DNA of 64,000 nt from Yponomeuta sedellus. Its lineage: Eukaryota > Arthropoda > Insecta > Lepidoptera > Yponomeutidae. A model generated the notes under the pieces. That model did no database searches. It saw nothing but the letters and a program-made list of their open reading frames with translations, and was not told the origin of the DNA. The position numbers and the translations under genes were made by a program. The stretch covers positions 14,083,062 through 14,147,061 of the forward strand of contig OW203731.1 in NCBI GenBank assembly GCA_934045075.1. The letters run 5' to 3'. Shown here piece after piece: positions 1 through 11,415 of the stretch; the stretch's first letter is position 1; each line of letters opens with the position of its first letter.

Positions 1-539
1 ATTTTGGATGTGCGGCAAGTTGATCGACCAATCAGATACTTAGTTTCATTTTATGGCAGGCCCCGCGCCTTTGTTGCTATTGGTTGATTCAACGTCATCG
101 ATGCAGGTGACTATTAGTTTGGCAATATTAGCTTGAGCGAAATAGGTAGCGCTACTGCGGCAATCAATTCTGCACCTTAACCGTATCGGTTAAAGATCAT
201 GTTGAATGTACTTATAGCTTCGGGTACTTTCGTTACACTTCTTCCTAGTCTGCGCGACCGTAGATTCCCGAAGGGACTTTTATGATGTGTAGTACTGTAC
301 ATCATATTAAGAATCGATGCATCAAACTATGAAGAGAAAAACCCTGCTAGTCTGCATCACATCACCAAGACTTATTCAAGGACAAAGAGTATCAAAACAG
401 TCAGTCTGGGCATTTCTGGTGGTCGTCCACGAACCCTGAGTTGGCCTTTGCTTGGAATGATGATGGTTCCGACGGATGACGTCAGCGACGGCTTCTCCAA
501 ATGTTTCTCACACACCAACCCGGGATAGACAGACTCGCG
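1..539. other. No supported gene (window start)
   Basis: AT-rich sequence without a supported gene. Bases 19-93 carry an imperfect inverted pair built on CGACCAATCAG and CTATTGGTTGATT. A similar arrangement recurs at 7185-7262, so a short decayed fold-back element is possible. Short open frames here lack splice context or family resemblance. Confidence 0.4.
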
Positions 540-603
540 CCACAATCCCGGTCTCATCCGGTACGCGAGGGTTCTCGCGTACCGGGTGAGACCGGGATTG
601 TGG
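540..603. repeat. Near-perfect 30-bp inverted repeat (hairpin)
   Basis: Two 30-bp arms (540-569 and 574-603) surround a 4-base loop GGTT, with a single mismatch in the stem. The arms begin CCACAATCCCGG and end CTCGCGTACC on the other side. The stem is GC-rich and would form a very stable cruciform or RNA hairpin. No polypyrimidine terminator logic applies in a eukaryotic nucleus. It could be a tiny fold-back element or the remnant of an inverted duplication. Confidence 0.85.
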
Positions 604-938
604 AGCGATTCTGTAACTATTTTGCGTGCGGACGATACGGGCTCCTTTGATACTGAAGCAGGTAGTGGTCAGAGCCTTGAGAAACTACAAATATAGTTAT
701 AATTGTCAGTCACTTACTAGGCGTTCGCGTGGATAGGGGGGAGTCGGGCTCCCCCCAGGTGCTCTAGTGCTCATTTCAGGATGTTGGGTTACTGCATACA
801 TACACGTACGGGTGGCTTCCTGTTTTCAGGCCCAGACCCTTGAAAAATAACACTTAGGGTACTAAAAAGTTGTAGCTTTTTGAAACAGGGCTAGATGTTC
901 GCTCATGGATGCACATTGCGACGTCCCGTAGTATGTTT
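604..938. other. No supported gene
   Basis: About 330 bases between the hairpin and a possible exon. Nothing beyond short spurious frames is seen. Confidence 0.4.
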
Positions 939-1156
939 CTAGAGCTCGGAGTCACTTTTAGCGCCAGACTTTTTCATCAGTATCTTGTCTAAGGGCGGTG
1001 CGGCGCTCTTACTGCGAGGCTTCCTCCGCGGCCGGCGTCGCAGTTTGCGCAACCGGCCCCCGGTCGCCGCCGGCGCTGGAGCCCTGGCCGCCTTCGCCTC
1101 CACCTCCACTTTGACCCGCGCGAACATATCGTAGTTTGTTATCGCGCACATTTTGC
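939..1156 (-). CDS. Possible terminal coding exon, Lys/Arg/Ala-rich
   Basis: An open frame runs from about 1156 to a stop at 939. A plausible acceptor (TTCGAATTCCAG) lies just upstream at 1157-1158, and the exon would enter in phase with two bases. The encoded 71 residues start KMCAITNYDMFARVKVE and then become very basic and Ala/Pro-rich (RRRPRRKPRSK), ending in KSDSEL. The GC content is much higher than its surroundings, as for real exons or CpG-rich promoters in this genome. The frame continues a few codons into a MITE at 1184, so any real coding start must be an upstream spliced exon. No family is recognised. It could equally be a GC-rich noncoding patch. Confidence 0.25.
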
Positions 1157-1183
1157 CTGGAATTCGAAAATTATGGCTCTTTA

Positions 1184-1482
1184 TAAGGCGCTTCGGGCAG
1201 CTAACTAGCGCCACCAATGGAAAAAATCGTAACTTGTTTTATTATACGTTTTTATCTAAAAATTAACATGAGAAATCTTAACTGTGATATTTTTAGAACC
1301 TACATTCTAGAACCTAGGATCAATAGGCTAGACTTTAATCGATCTTTTCTTCTTGTCCTTGGTTTTTGATTCTAGGTTCTTGACTGTAGGTTCTAAAAAT
1401 AGGTGTCCCAGTTGTTAAGATTTCTCATACAAGTTATGATTTTTCCATTGGTGACGCTAGTTAGCAGCCCGAGACTCCTTAA
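1184..1482. mobile_element. MITE, family A copy 1
   Basis: A fold-back element with long imperfect terminal inverted repeats. The left end reads TAAGGCGCTTCGGGC followed by GCTAACTAGCGCCACCAATG, and the right end is the inverse. The middle is also self-complementary (AGAACCTA arms around 1300-1395), so nearly the whole element can pair with itself. Related copies lie at 10313-10652 and 58742-59159, with a possible end fragment at about 55074. It carries no coding capacity and is presumably moved in trans by an unidentified DNA transposase. Confidence 0.75.
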
Positions 1483-1840
1483 GCTGCATTTTCACAATAT
1501 TAGCTGTGATATTAGTAGGCAGTTAGTTTCGTACACCAACCGAATGAGATATCGGTTATTTTCAGTGTTTAATTGGGGTTTTCAGCTTTTGATTCGGGCC
1601 AGCTGATAGGATAACAGGAAGTCGTGCGTGGTACATACCTACATATGCGCTTAACTTTCCGTAGGTTTTGTAATTTATTATGGTTACATTTGCACTTAAA
1701 AATATTGTGCGTAGAATAACTTAAAAAACCTACCAAGTGTAGCCGCCCATCCACACATCTACATTTCATGTTTTCTACGAAAATGTAAAGCGAAGCAGAT
1801 AAATGTGCCTATTTCTGCTCGGTAATAGCTTTTTTAATAA
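1483..1840. other. No supported gene
   Basis: Intergenic sequence downstream of the small three-exon gene that ends at 1841. No clear poly(A) hexamer was found near that stop. Confidence 0.4.
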
Positions 1841-2635
1841 CTAGTGCATGTTGTTTAATAGACTTATTATGCAGATCCATGTGTCGAGAAAAAAAACTCC
1901 CGTTTCTAATGTTAAATTCAACAAACCATTGCAGTATTCCTCTCCGCACTCGGTGCACGAAACGATTCTCGTTTCGGTGACGCCCGACCGGTTTTTAGAT
2001 TTTCTCATCATCGTATTTTTAGCGAATTCCCTCTTGTCTCGCGCTTTTGTTCTCATCTCCGATTTGCCCAGCTCTACCAACCTGTAAAATACTAAGTGTT
2101 ATAAAGATTCTTTTTGCGAAAGTACCTGACATGTAGGTACTAGGGAAATGCCCCTGAGCTACCTATTAAAATATTCTTCGTCTTGCTTTAACTTTGGTCG
2201 AATAGAGGTTAGCATTCTCCACTCAATGGGCACAGTGCACAGTTCTTCAAATTTCAAACCTTTCATTTCGACAGGTATTGGATCCATAAACGTGAAGTAT
2301 TTCCCTTCGTAACCACGGGTTCCTAGCTTATCGTATTCGCGGATTTCTTTACGAGAAGTTTTTGTCTTCTGGTCTCCACGGGAATCTTTTATTTTTATGT
2401 CTTCTGCTCTCACCTGAAAATTTATTTATAATAAGTTGAAAATTACGGTGGTCAGGGCTAATGCGTGAATGTTGAATTTTATGAATTTAGATACCTTTTC
2501 AGGCCTTGTCTTGAAGTCAGGAACTTTATCTAAAACTGCTCTGTATTCCTCGGCTGTATTTATCACAGTCTTGGACAAATCTAGCATAGGTGCCTCATCT
2601 TTCTTCTTATCAAATAAATCATCTATCTTAGACAT
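1841..2635 (-). CDS. Three-exon gene of unknown function (210 aa model)
   Basis: The exons on the minus strand are 2635-2495, 2413-2163 and 2081-1841. Donors and acceptors fit (AAG|GTATCT, TTTTCAG|GTG, AATAG|GTAGCT, TTTTACAG|GTTGG) and the phases close. The start is ATG at 2633-2635. The protein begins MSKIDDLFDKKKDEAPMLDL. Its middle is charged, with the segment YEGKYFTFMDPIPVEMKGL. A basic helix follows (MRTKARDKREFAKNTMMRK), and then a small Cys cluster, CTECGEEYC, that may bind a metal. If the second donor were not used, the protein would stop after 131 residues. The hydrophobic final stretch (GVFFLDTWICIISLL) may be intron read-through from an undetected donor. It lies 189 bases downstream of the CCDC66-type gene on the same strand. 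The residue pattern looks conserved rather than random, but I do not recognise the family. Confidence 0.55.
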
Positions 2636-2823
2636 TTCTGCGGTACGAACACGACAACGACTTAGCTAAAAAGTGAAAATGCTTATTGATCCAACTCCAC
2701 TCTTTGGTATATCGTAGCAACAGTTGGATCGATCGATTCTCCTCATTACTTATTATTTTGACTGTATATTGGACGACTAGCTACGTGCGGACACTGTAGT
2801 GAATTTAATACTAAATGAAGCGT

Positions 2824-5635
2824 TTAATACTTCGTGTTAATAACATAATCTTGGTGTTCGTTACGATCTAAGAAGTCTCGTTTGGCTATATTTATCTGGT
2901 CCAAAATTTTCTTTCTGTTCTCAGTGTCTATTTGTAATCCGTTCGATTTGGAGGCGCCGTCGTCGATCCATAACTTCCTATTTCCGTATTTGTCGTTGAT
3001 GAACTTTTGAGAGAGCGTGATTCGCTTATTTGGGGACATTTTATTGCTGTCGGAGGGTGACTTTTTGTTATCATCGCTTGGTACTCCTATTTGTCCAAAG
3101 TTTGATTCTGTCGATGAATTCGCATTTTCTGTTGTATTATTAGGTTTTAGTAGATCTTGATTAGTTCTCTTGTTCCTCCAATAGGATTGGCTTAGCGAAT
3201 TTCGTCCTTTCGCTATGTTGTCATTCATTGAACGACTCATTGGCGGACTGGGCGACCTACTGTCCTCACTAGACTGAAAAAGATATTGTCTAGTTTGAGT
3301 CCTGTACTTGTGCCTCATTTTCCGTTTTTGACTATAAAATGGGTCCTTTTCGCTTTGTTTCTTGTACTGAGCTGCGGGCCTGTTCACTCCCCATTTCGGT
3401 CGGTTCTCTATTTCTTTCTTGTATCTATCCTCTGAGCGATAACGTCTATCTTTTTTTAAGTTACTATGTAGATTATCTTGTGGGGCATTTTCGTCGATTT
3501 GAGAGTAATCCTTATCGACGTTACCGTCGATGTCATCAGTCTCATGGGCTTTATCGGCAGTATATTTGAAAATACTTTGGTCTGTTTGTGTCGTCGCGTC
3601 TTTGCTTTGCCCTGAGCGATACTTCCTTGGAGTTAGAACTTTCCCACCTTCTGGTGAAACGTTTACATTGTTCAGTGAATTTAAGGAAAGGCTGATGCCA
3701 TTGCTCCGATTTTGTGGCACAAGGACAGCTAATTGTATCCCACTCTGTTGACCGTTTATGACTTCTCCATTGATTCCAAGAGGGACTATGCTGTATTGAT
3801 TGTTATCAGGCAGAGATAATGGGGGCACATTGTGTATAAACAAGTTTAGATTTCCTGGTCCTAGTGATCTCGGTGAATTGAATTCTGTGGTTTGATGGGA
3901 GTTAAAGTCTTTGCTCTGAATGTTTTGACTTTTGGCGGAATGTAAATCATACGTTCTGTTAGTTTTTGTGGGGCTTTGAGTTTCGTTGCGTCGAAGTACT
4001 TCCTCTTCGATCTTGAGTTTGGCTTCTACTTTCGGCTCCACATTGTTTTCTGGCTTCTGTTCACTGCTGTAACTAGATACTTTGGGTTCATTAGCTATAT
4101 TTGCATTCATAGTTTGTTTTAGGACAGTAAAACGTTTCTCCTTTTCTAGTCTTGCTTTTCTTTCGGCGTCTTCTAAGGCTTTTTTCAACGTTTCAAGCTT
4201 ACGCTGTTCTAGAAGTACCTTCTCTTGGTTCTTTCGTTTTTCTTGCTCTAACTTTTGTCTGTCTTCCTCCTGTTGTCTTTGTATGCGACGATCTTCTAAC
4301 TTTTCTTCCCTAAGTTTACTCTCCCTCTCTTCTTGGCGTCTTTTTTCCCTGTCTTCTAACTGACTCAACAAAGCTGATTGTAGCTCTAATGCTTTAATTC
4401 TTTTGTTTTCCCTTTGAGCTTTGATTTCTTCATCTATTGGAACATTTTGTCCTCTGATAAAGGTTCTGTAAAGAAGCGGATCATTAAAAATGTGGTTCTT
4501 CGCTAGTATGTAGGTACATTTATATAAAAAAATAGGTAGTCCAAAATCTTTATTATATAATCTAAATTAAAGGTGGTAAATTTTTGTAACGAAAGTAAGT
4601 GAATGAAATATTACAACTTACTTTCCTTCGTCGCTGCCATTGCACGATGATCGATCGCATTCGAAACCAGAGTTCGTGGAGCTTCTTTGGTCAATGACTA
4701 GTACTTCTGCCGTGTTGTCTATCATATTCAATCCACGTTCCACCCAAGATGGTGTCCCTTTCTTTTGATTTGGCATCTGGCAAATAACCGATCTATATCT
4801 TTTTGTACAGAACCTTAAGAAAACTTTAAATTTATAATTCTATCAAGCATTTACATGCCACGACGTAGATACGTAACTTTTATGTGTGAGGTACACAAAA
4901 GTAAATTTTTTTTAGTGTTTTCATCGCTTTATTTCTGACATTTATAATTTCCTTAAATAATTTACCTGAGGCAATCTAGCTGTAGGAGCTGTAGGTTCCC
5001 AGAGCCTCCCTGTGGCAACACCGCGGTCGCCCCACCTGGGCCGGCCTTCTTCGGCGGTGGTGCTGCGTGGGCTGCGTCCCGACCAGACTCCATCTAGAGA
5101 ACGGCCACCACTGTTGGGGCGATTCCTTAATCTAGATAATTCGGGTTAGTTAGCGTGTACCATTTTGTTAGACATTGCAGAGGAGGCTGGTCGAAAAGAT
5201 TGAAGCACCTCCTATAAGAAGTAAGTAGTGATGACGTTTTTACCTGTTGTCATCGGATTTCTGTTGCCACGCTAGCACAGGATCTAGGCTGATACTAACA
5301 TCATTCAACCCCCCGTTCCTCATGCCATGGTTGATCGTCTCACTTCCGTAACCTGATGTATCCCCTTCACCGTCTTCGTCGTAGAACGCAAACCTTTTTG
5401 CGGCAGAAATGTTTCTATTTAGAACCTCCTTGTTTCTTCGGCCTACTTGGTCTTCCTTGGTTTGGTCTACATTGTGTATAGGAGGCAAACTGGGGCTACG
5501 TTGACGCTGTGTGGGTTCTTGGTATTCGTACGAAGATTGTTTGTGAAGTTCAAGGGAGCTTGCGAACTGGTTTCGAACTTGCAGTCGGTTCCCATAACGG
5601 TCAGTTGCACCCCACGGCAAATACAGATGAGACAT
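2824..5635 (-). CDS. Ccdc66: CCDC66-type centrosome/cilium coiled-coil protein
   Basis: Coding exons on the minus strand are 5635-5244, 5131-4966, 4776-4622 and 4465-2824, with matching phases, giving 784 aa. Vertebrate CCDC66 is a microtubule-associated protein of centriolar satellites, centrosomes, spindle and cilium. Three things point to it. The last exon opens with TFIRGQNVPIDEE and leads into a long Glu/Lys/Arg/Gln coiled coil (about residues 250-370), as in the CCDC66 domain. A KDATTQTDQ motif follows, like the DTGVQTD of the human protein. Then comes WGVNRPAAQY...SEK, like the human WGINKPDYQY...SEK block. The rest is Ser/Asn-rich and probably disordered. An acceptor (CACTTTTTCAG) sits five bases before the chosen ATG, so this exon may be preceded by untranslated or coding exons not found here. 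CSPP1-like proteins are the main alternative. Confidence 0.72.
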
Positions 5636-5640
5636 TTCTT

Positions 5641-7455
5641 CTGAAAAAGTGCAAAGTACAAAAATAGATTTTTCTTTTAACCAAATAGTAACCCAGCCAC
5701 GTTGATGGCAAATAAGGAATGAAATTTCTTATGTGGTTCATAAAAAACCACCCCTATTTTTTCTGAAAGGGTTCTGGAGTTTAATCGATAACGTAAAGGA
5801 TAAGACATGCAAGGAAATTACTCGTCATAGTTGTGCCTTGTGGTTTCTTAAGAAACCTGCATGTGTGGCTAGGGACACAGGATGGTACTAGGTGGTACGA
5901 TCCTTTAGAAACTCAATTTCATGTACCTACTAGGTACCCTTCTGAAACTTCTAACTGATGAGCACAACGCTCTATAACACTGCGAATTAAAGAAAGAGAC
6001 TGGACACATATTCGCTTCTCGCTTTTACAATAAAGCCGACCATATTAGCTGAGAGAGATCAAATAGTATATTAAAAAATATCTATTTAATAACAATTCAA
6101 TAGTTTACCTAGCAAATAGTTACGATTAGACCTCTTTCTTATATTAACAGTAATCAACATTATCATGTATTTATAATATTATTGGGGTAAGTAAGTGAAC
6201 TTATTTAAATGATGTAAAAGGAGCAATTAACTTTCTCAAATTACTGCAGGTGTGCTAATGTCTAATTATTCAATTTACATAATTTTGAATCACTCTCCAC
6301 CTAACAAGATACACTTGGCAGGAGAATATACATACCTATATACAACATATTTTAACAGTATAATGTAAACCGCACAAACATAACAATGGCGTTTGTTTTC
6401 ATGCGGTCTAAGCAAGCACATTTATAAATGTTTTTTATTCTAATCGAGGTAATTACGGCGCTTAGGTAAGTATTTCAGGCGGTTGGTAACGTGGAACAAA
6501 GGCAGAGAATCAATGATACAAGCAAGTCATACAAGTGGACTAAGCTATTCAGGTTTTCTTACGAAATTCCGCTGATTCATGCAAGCGACTTTACCTTCTA
6601 CCTATAGTCCATTTGTTTAGGTACTTAAAAAATGGAAACAATCTTGATATGTAGGTACGTCTTTTTATCGAAATACACATTTTTTGAATCAAAATCTTTA
6701 CACTTCAATCCTAAATTTAATGTAGTTTCAAGAAATTCAAGTAAAATGTAAATATTTTCTATTTATAAATAAGTGCATATGTTTTCCCACAGATTCATAA
6801 TAATTTTAGAAAAATTGCTTTAATCTTCATCAAACTTTAGTTTATTACTAAAATATAGATTTTTTAAAATAATAACTGTGACGTTATGGAAGAGGATGGA
6901 AAAATCTTTCGTCTTGCCAACCGGACCGGTTGATTGTTTTTTTTTCTTTTTTAATTAGTCTTTAATATCGTAGAACACGATTTTTGTTCTTTTATTCTGG
7001 TAGAGTGAAGTAAGGGTCATTAGCACATTATGTAAGAAAGTAGCCCTGTATTATAATATAAGTACCTACTTAATTTAAAAGTAAAAATACTGTTAGGTAG
7101 GTTATCGAAACTGATCAATTTAACTAGTTTGGCAAGCTTCATCGTACCTAAGTCTATGGACACAAGCATTGCCACTGTCGACATCGACCAATCAGAGAGC
7201 AGTGTGTTATTTGCCGTATTTTATAAAAGCGTAAAATTAAAAGCTCTTCAGTGATTGGTCGAACTGTTTAGAATCTTACGTTAGTTTATAAATTTACCAC
7301 GAGACTTCGCAAATTGATAAATTTGCGAAAATGTGGGCGTAAAATAATACAATTTATCTCTCGTTTACAATCCTACGAAAGTTTATAAATTTCCTAGGTA
7401 ATTTATAAACTTGCGGATCTTGTTATATTCCGGTGACATATACATATTTCAATTG
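5641..7455. other. AT-rich, no supported gene
   Basis: Sequence upstream of the CCDC66-type gene. It should hold its promoter and any 5' untranslated exon, but no convincing one is seen. Bases 7185-7262 contain an imperfect inverted pair (CGACCAATCAG / GTGATTGGTCG). Bases 7280-7420 repeat TTTATAAATTT-like words in both orientations. Confidence 0.4.
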
Positions 7456-7754
7456 AAGCGCTCGGGTGGCCTATTCGAACCGAGTGACAAGCGCGGTCAG
7501 GTACAGAATGGCAAAGAGTAGTGCAGAATGGGTGACCGTCCCGTGACTACCGCTAGTGGCATTTTCTCCGAGCGCTCCTGTGCTTCGCAAGTAATGGCAG
7601 TCGTTAAGCCATGTCTGAGGCCTTATGGGCGGCTTGAAAATTCCTGACTGTAAGGCTCGCCATTGTCTTGCAATTCTACACCAACCCCGGACTTGGCCCC
7701 CGTGGTATGGCCTAACCTTCCTGCGACGCATAAAGAGACCCGCGAAGTGGGGAA
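7456..7754 (+). mobile_element. 5S rRNA-derived SINE, copy 1 (decayed head)
   Basis: The 5S internal promoter core is visible as GAATGGGTGACCGTCCCGTG (about 7527). It is followed by the family body: GCTAGTGGCATTTT, CGTGCTTCGCAAG, GGCAGTCGTTAAGCCATGTC, GGCGGCTTGAAAA, ACTTGGCCCCCGTGG and a GAGACCCG...GTGGGG tail. The 5' head is diverged compared with the best copy at 61380-61745. Confidence 0.7.
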
Positions 7755-10312
7755 AAAGAAAGTATTGATATCACGATATCACCATCATAATATTTCAATA
7801 AAAAAGAGTAATGAAGATTATTTACATTTACTTATTTAATTACCTAAATAAATGGACTATATCTTCTTATCGCGTTGGTGACAATCATTCAAATTGTGTT
7901 GGCCTAGAACACCTTGTTCTTGGAACTAGCCTGGCATCACTTCGGATGCGCGACACAAATATATTTATTTTCTCCAGTTCACAATGCACTTAAAATCAAA
8001 GCCCGCCAGTTCTACCTACGTAGTACCTACAGTCGACATGTCAACCTTTATAAAGTCGTACACGTAGGTACCCGTAACATATATGAGTAGAGTGGACGCG
8101 TGTAAAAGTTTATGTGCTGTCGACTTCGCATGGATGTCTAACTTGCCCCAAAAGTTTAAAGTTATATCTGCGGCGGTGTGCGGCGATGTACCTACCATTA
8201 CTGCGTTTTCGTCGACTTGACGACTTTTCTCTAGACGTACAGAAAACGTTGAGTAAGAATGGTACGCTAGGGAACAATACGTCTTTGGTCCTAGGTCAGT
8301 ATTTCAAGGAATAGGTAGCCCTATTTTCTGCGGGTAATTCTTAAATTTGTACGTCAATTTTGTTATAAGTATATAAAGATTCATTTAAGTACCTAGTGTT
8401 GAGAAAAAAATAAAACTGAATAGATATTTATATAGGCCCCCTTTTCTTGAAAGTGCAATGTGTGTCTTTACCCTGGAGCGTAGGTAGTCCACATTCATCC
8501 AACTAAACTTTCGTAATCTCAATAGATATATTGGCACGTGTGTCCCTGATGCAAGTTTACAGAAATCGAGACTCATCATAATTTATACTGCATACTTGCA
8601 TCGACTTGACGAATGTTTTAATTAACGCTGTATTAACGCGAATTTTAAGAATGAATGAGAAATTCAACAATTTTAAGTGCATAACTTACAAATTCATTAG
8701 CTCGATAATATGAGGCTAAAGGAAATTACAACACAGTACAAATTTTCAGACATTCGTAAAGAGTACCTATCTGGGTAGTTTAGTTATGTTATTTATGAAT
8801 AACGGACATCTTCTATTGCTAGGTTTCTTTCTTCATGCTTCTAACTAATGCAACGTAGTTTTCCCGCTGACAACTGTGTCAAAAAGTCAAAGTCAAAAAG
8901 TATAAAAACAGAATGTCTACTTAATGAACGTCACAGCTGTTTACTTCGGATTAGTCTTAAAAAAATTTCACTTCAAATCATTTTTCAAACGGAATTACCG
9001 TGCGAACTACAAAGTCAGAATTTTTTTTCACTATCAAAACAAAATATTACGTAATGAACGTCAAAGCTGTTAAGTTCACAATTAATAGATTATGTCCACA
9101 TAATTTCTTCTCCAGAAGAAACTAACATAGGTAATATTCTTTTCAAAACAGGTTTTAACTTCATTAACAGAGTTTTCAACTTAAGTTACATTACACTAAA
9201 CTTAATCGTGTAATCGTCCCCATTAACATTATTTTAATACCAGACATCTTTGTCTTCCAAATAATCCTTAGTGTTCATGTTCATGGTCGTTAAAATATGT
9301 TTGAAACAGGGATCGAATGACGATCAGTCACTTGGGAGCTTTATTACTGAGATGATTCTTGATTGGTTTATTTATTAAGGAAAACTAGTGACTAAAGCAA
9401 TTGGGCCAGCTTTCAGTTAGACGTTTAAACGTCTCTGCTAAAATGATTTTGGTAAACGGGTTGTTGTTACGCTCTCGTGGTCACGCAAACTGGCGCAATA
9501 AAAATATTTTATTTTGTTTGTTTCACGCTATGTTAACTGAGTGGGTAGTGTAAATGGATACTGTAGGTACCTACTATCCTTTCATTTTACTTTAATTAGG
9601 CAATATTTTTGTGCACTTTGCGTGACGGATCAAATCTGTCTCGCCCGAGCATAAACTAAAGTATGGTCTACAGATTATAGAACCACCATGGATCTTGCAT
9701 AGGACATGCAATCCCATCCCAGCATACCGGAATCCCGATCGAAATACCGGGATCCCACATGCGTTTTGCGAAACTAATCTAGTCCTTTAGGTCGGAATTT
9801 TTTCGAGATTCCGCTGGACTGCCACGACAACTCAGCCGAGTAGAAAATACAGAGAAGAATCGGTTACGGAGACTTTGAATGTTGAAAGTTTGATGTGCTG
9901 TCGACTTATGTAGGAAAGTATGTACGCCTAAGTAGACACCTCACCCTACTTAAAAGTGTATTTTATTGTAAAAAGCGTTACGTTGGTACCTTCCTATATA
10001 CAATCGTGTCAGGCTAACGTGATGCGGTGCTGTTTAGTCCGTCAATACCAAAGTATCAAACAATGAATTTGGCAGGTATTTCAGGTGTCGCCGACTGTAA
10101 AGTAGGTAGGTAGCTACTGCCCAAATATAAATATCTAAACAAGGTCAAAGGCCGTGGCGGGCTAACCGCGGTAAGAGATTGACCGCCCTCTTTACAGAAA
10201 GTCTACCCCATCATTGGCATAGGACAGCATGGTTAGAAAAATACTTCCATGTTCGTGTTGTAATTGGCCTAACAATGGCCAACACATGCCAAAGTCGTCC
10301 GGAGGGGTTTGG
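7755..10312. other. AT-rich, no supported gene
   Basis: About 2.5 kb with no coding signature. A partially repeated phrase (AATGAACGTCA...AGCTGTT) occurs near 8926 and 9053. Confidence 0.4.
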
Positions 10313-10652
10313 GGTGCTAACTAGCGCCACCAATGAAATAAAAATCATAACTTGTATTAAAATACGTTTTTATCTAAAAGTGAACATGAGAAATCTTAAC
10401 AACTGTGACAACTATTTTTAAAACCTATGTACAGTCTAGAACATAGGGACAACAATTTAATCGGTTTCCGTCAAAAACGGCCATTTTTAGCGGAAATCTA
10501 TTTAAGTAATAGGATATAATACTACATTCTAGGCTATAATGTTCTAAAAATAGTTATCACAAATATTAAGATTTTTGATGTTTACGTTTTGAAAAAAACG
10601 TATTATAAAGCAAGTTAAGATTTTTATGTATGGAGTTGTCAGATTTAGCGTA
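10313..10652. mobile_element. MITE, family A copy 2 (right end decayed)
   Basis: The left end contains GCTAACTAGCGCCACCAATG at about 10315. The interior shares TCTAAAAGTGAACATGAGAA and AACGGCCATTTTTAGCGG with the other copies. The right terminal repeat is recognisable but strongly diverged (CAAGTTAAGATTTTTATG). Confidence 0.6.
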
Positions 10653-10789
10653 ATCCGAATAATCCGACAACAAAACGGGCGAAGTGGCTAAAACATCCTT
10701 GTCGAAGAGTGGTCAAACATATACATCTCTTTACACTTTGGAGTCGTCTATGCTTACACGATAAAGCGGAAAGTTACGAGATACAAGGG

Positions 10790-10960
10790 CTGGTCCTAAA
10801 TTAGGATTCCCTGTTCTATGGCAACTAGGCAAAGACATCCATCACAAACATGGAAATACAGCACCCAGGCTGACCACAGCAAAGGTAGACTATGTGTACG
10901 GCCCCCCGTGGGAATCGAACCCAACCATAGTTGCTGTCGCCTGCCATGCAAGAATCAATC
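10790..10960 (-). mobile_element. Probable tRNA-derived SINE fragment
   Basis: Read on the minus strand, a B-box-like GGTTCGATTCC lies near 10915. It is preceded by TGGCAGGCGACAGC and followed by a body with no coding potential. This is typical of a tRNA-headed SINE, but no second copy in the window allows a boundary to be set. Confidence 0.35.
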
Positions 10961-11126
10961 ATAATTACAATTTTAATAACATATTTTTTTGGTAAGAATC
11001 TTTTTGCCTCGTATTTTTTATATGAAAGATGATAATACTACTTACTTAAGTATTTATTAAAAATTTCATTTCAAAAACCGGGGGAAATCCTGACACGAAT
11101 GGGAAGTAAATATGAAACATTGTGTT

Positions 11127-11415
11127 GTGCTGAACAGGGCCGGATCTACCTAAGGGCTGCTTGGGCTGCAGCCCGGGCCCCGAGGTTACAAGGGGCCCCC
11201 AGATCCCGCTAAAAACAGTAGGCGATAATTTGAAAAAAAAAACAGTAGCGCTGCTTAACGTAACGTCTGACGTGATTTTGTTTTTTTTCCGCACTTAATA
11301 TTATATCATTATAGAAACAGTTTTTTGACATGGCTATTAGTTGAGTACTTAGATAGGCCCCTGAGTAGTTTCAGCCCAGGGCCCCACAAATTCAAGATCC
11401 GCCCCTGGTGCTGAA
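11127..11415. mobile_element. hAT-type MITE with 8-bp target duplication
   Basis: The element spans 11135-11407 and is bounded by inverted ends CAGGGCCGGATCT and (inverse strand) CAGGGGCGGATCT. It is flanked by perfect 8-bp duplications GTGCTGAA at 11127-11134 and 11408-11415. An 8-bp duplication with a CAGGGGCGG terminus is characteristic of hAT elements. Its subterminal sequence is rich in GGGGCCCC-type words. At 273 bp it has no transposase and must have been moved in trans. Confidence 0.9.
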
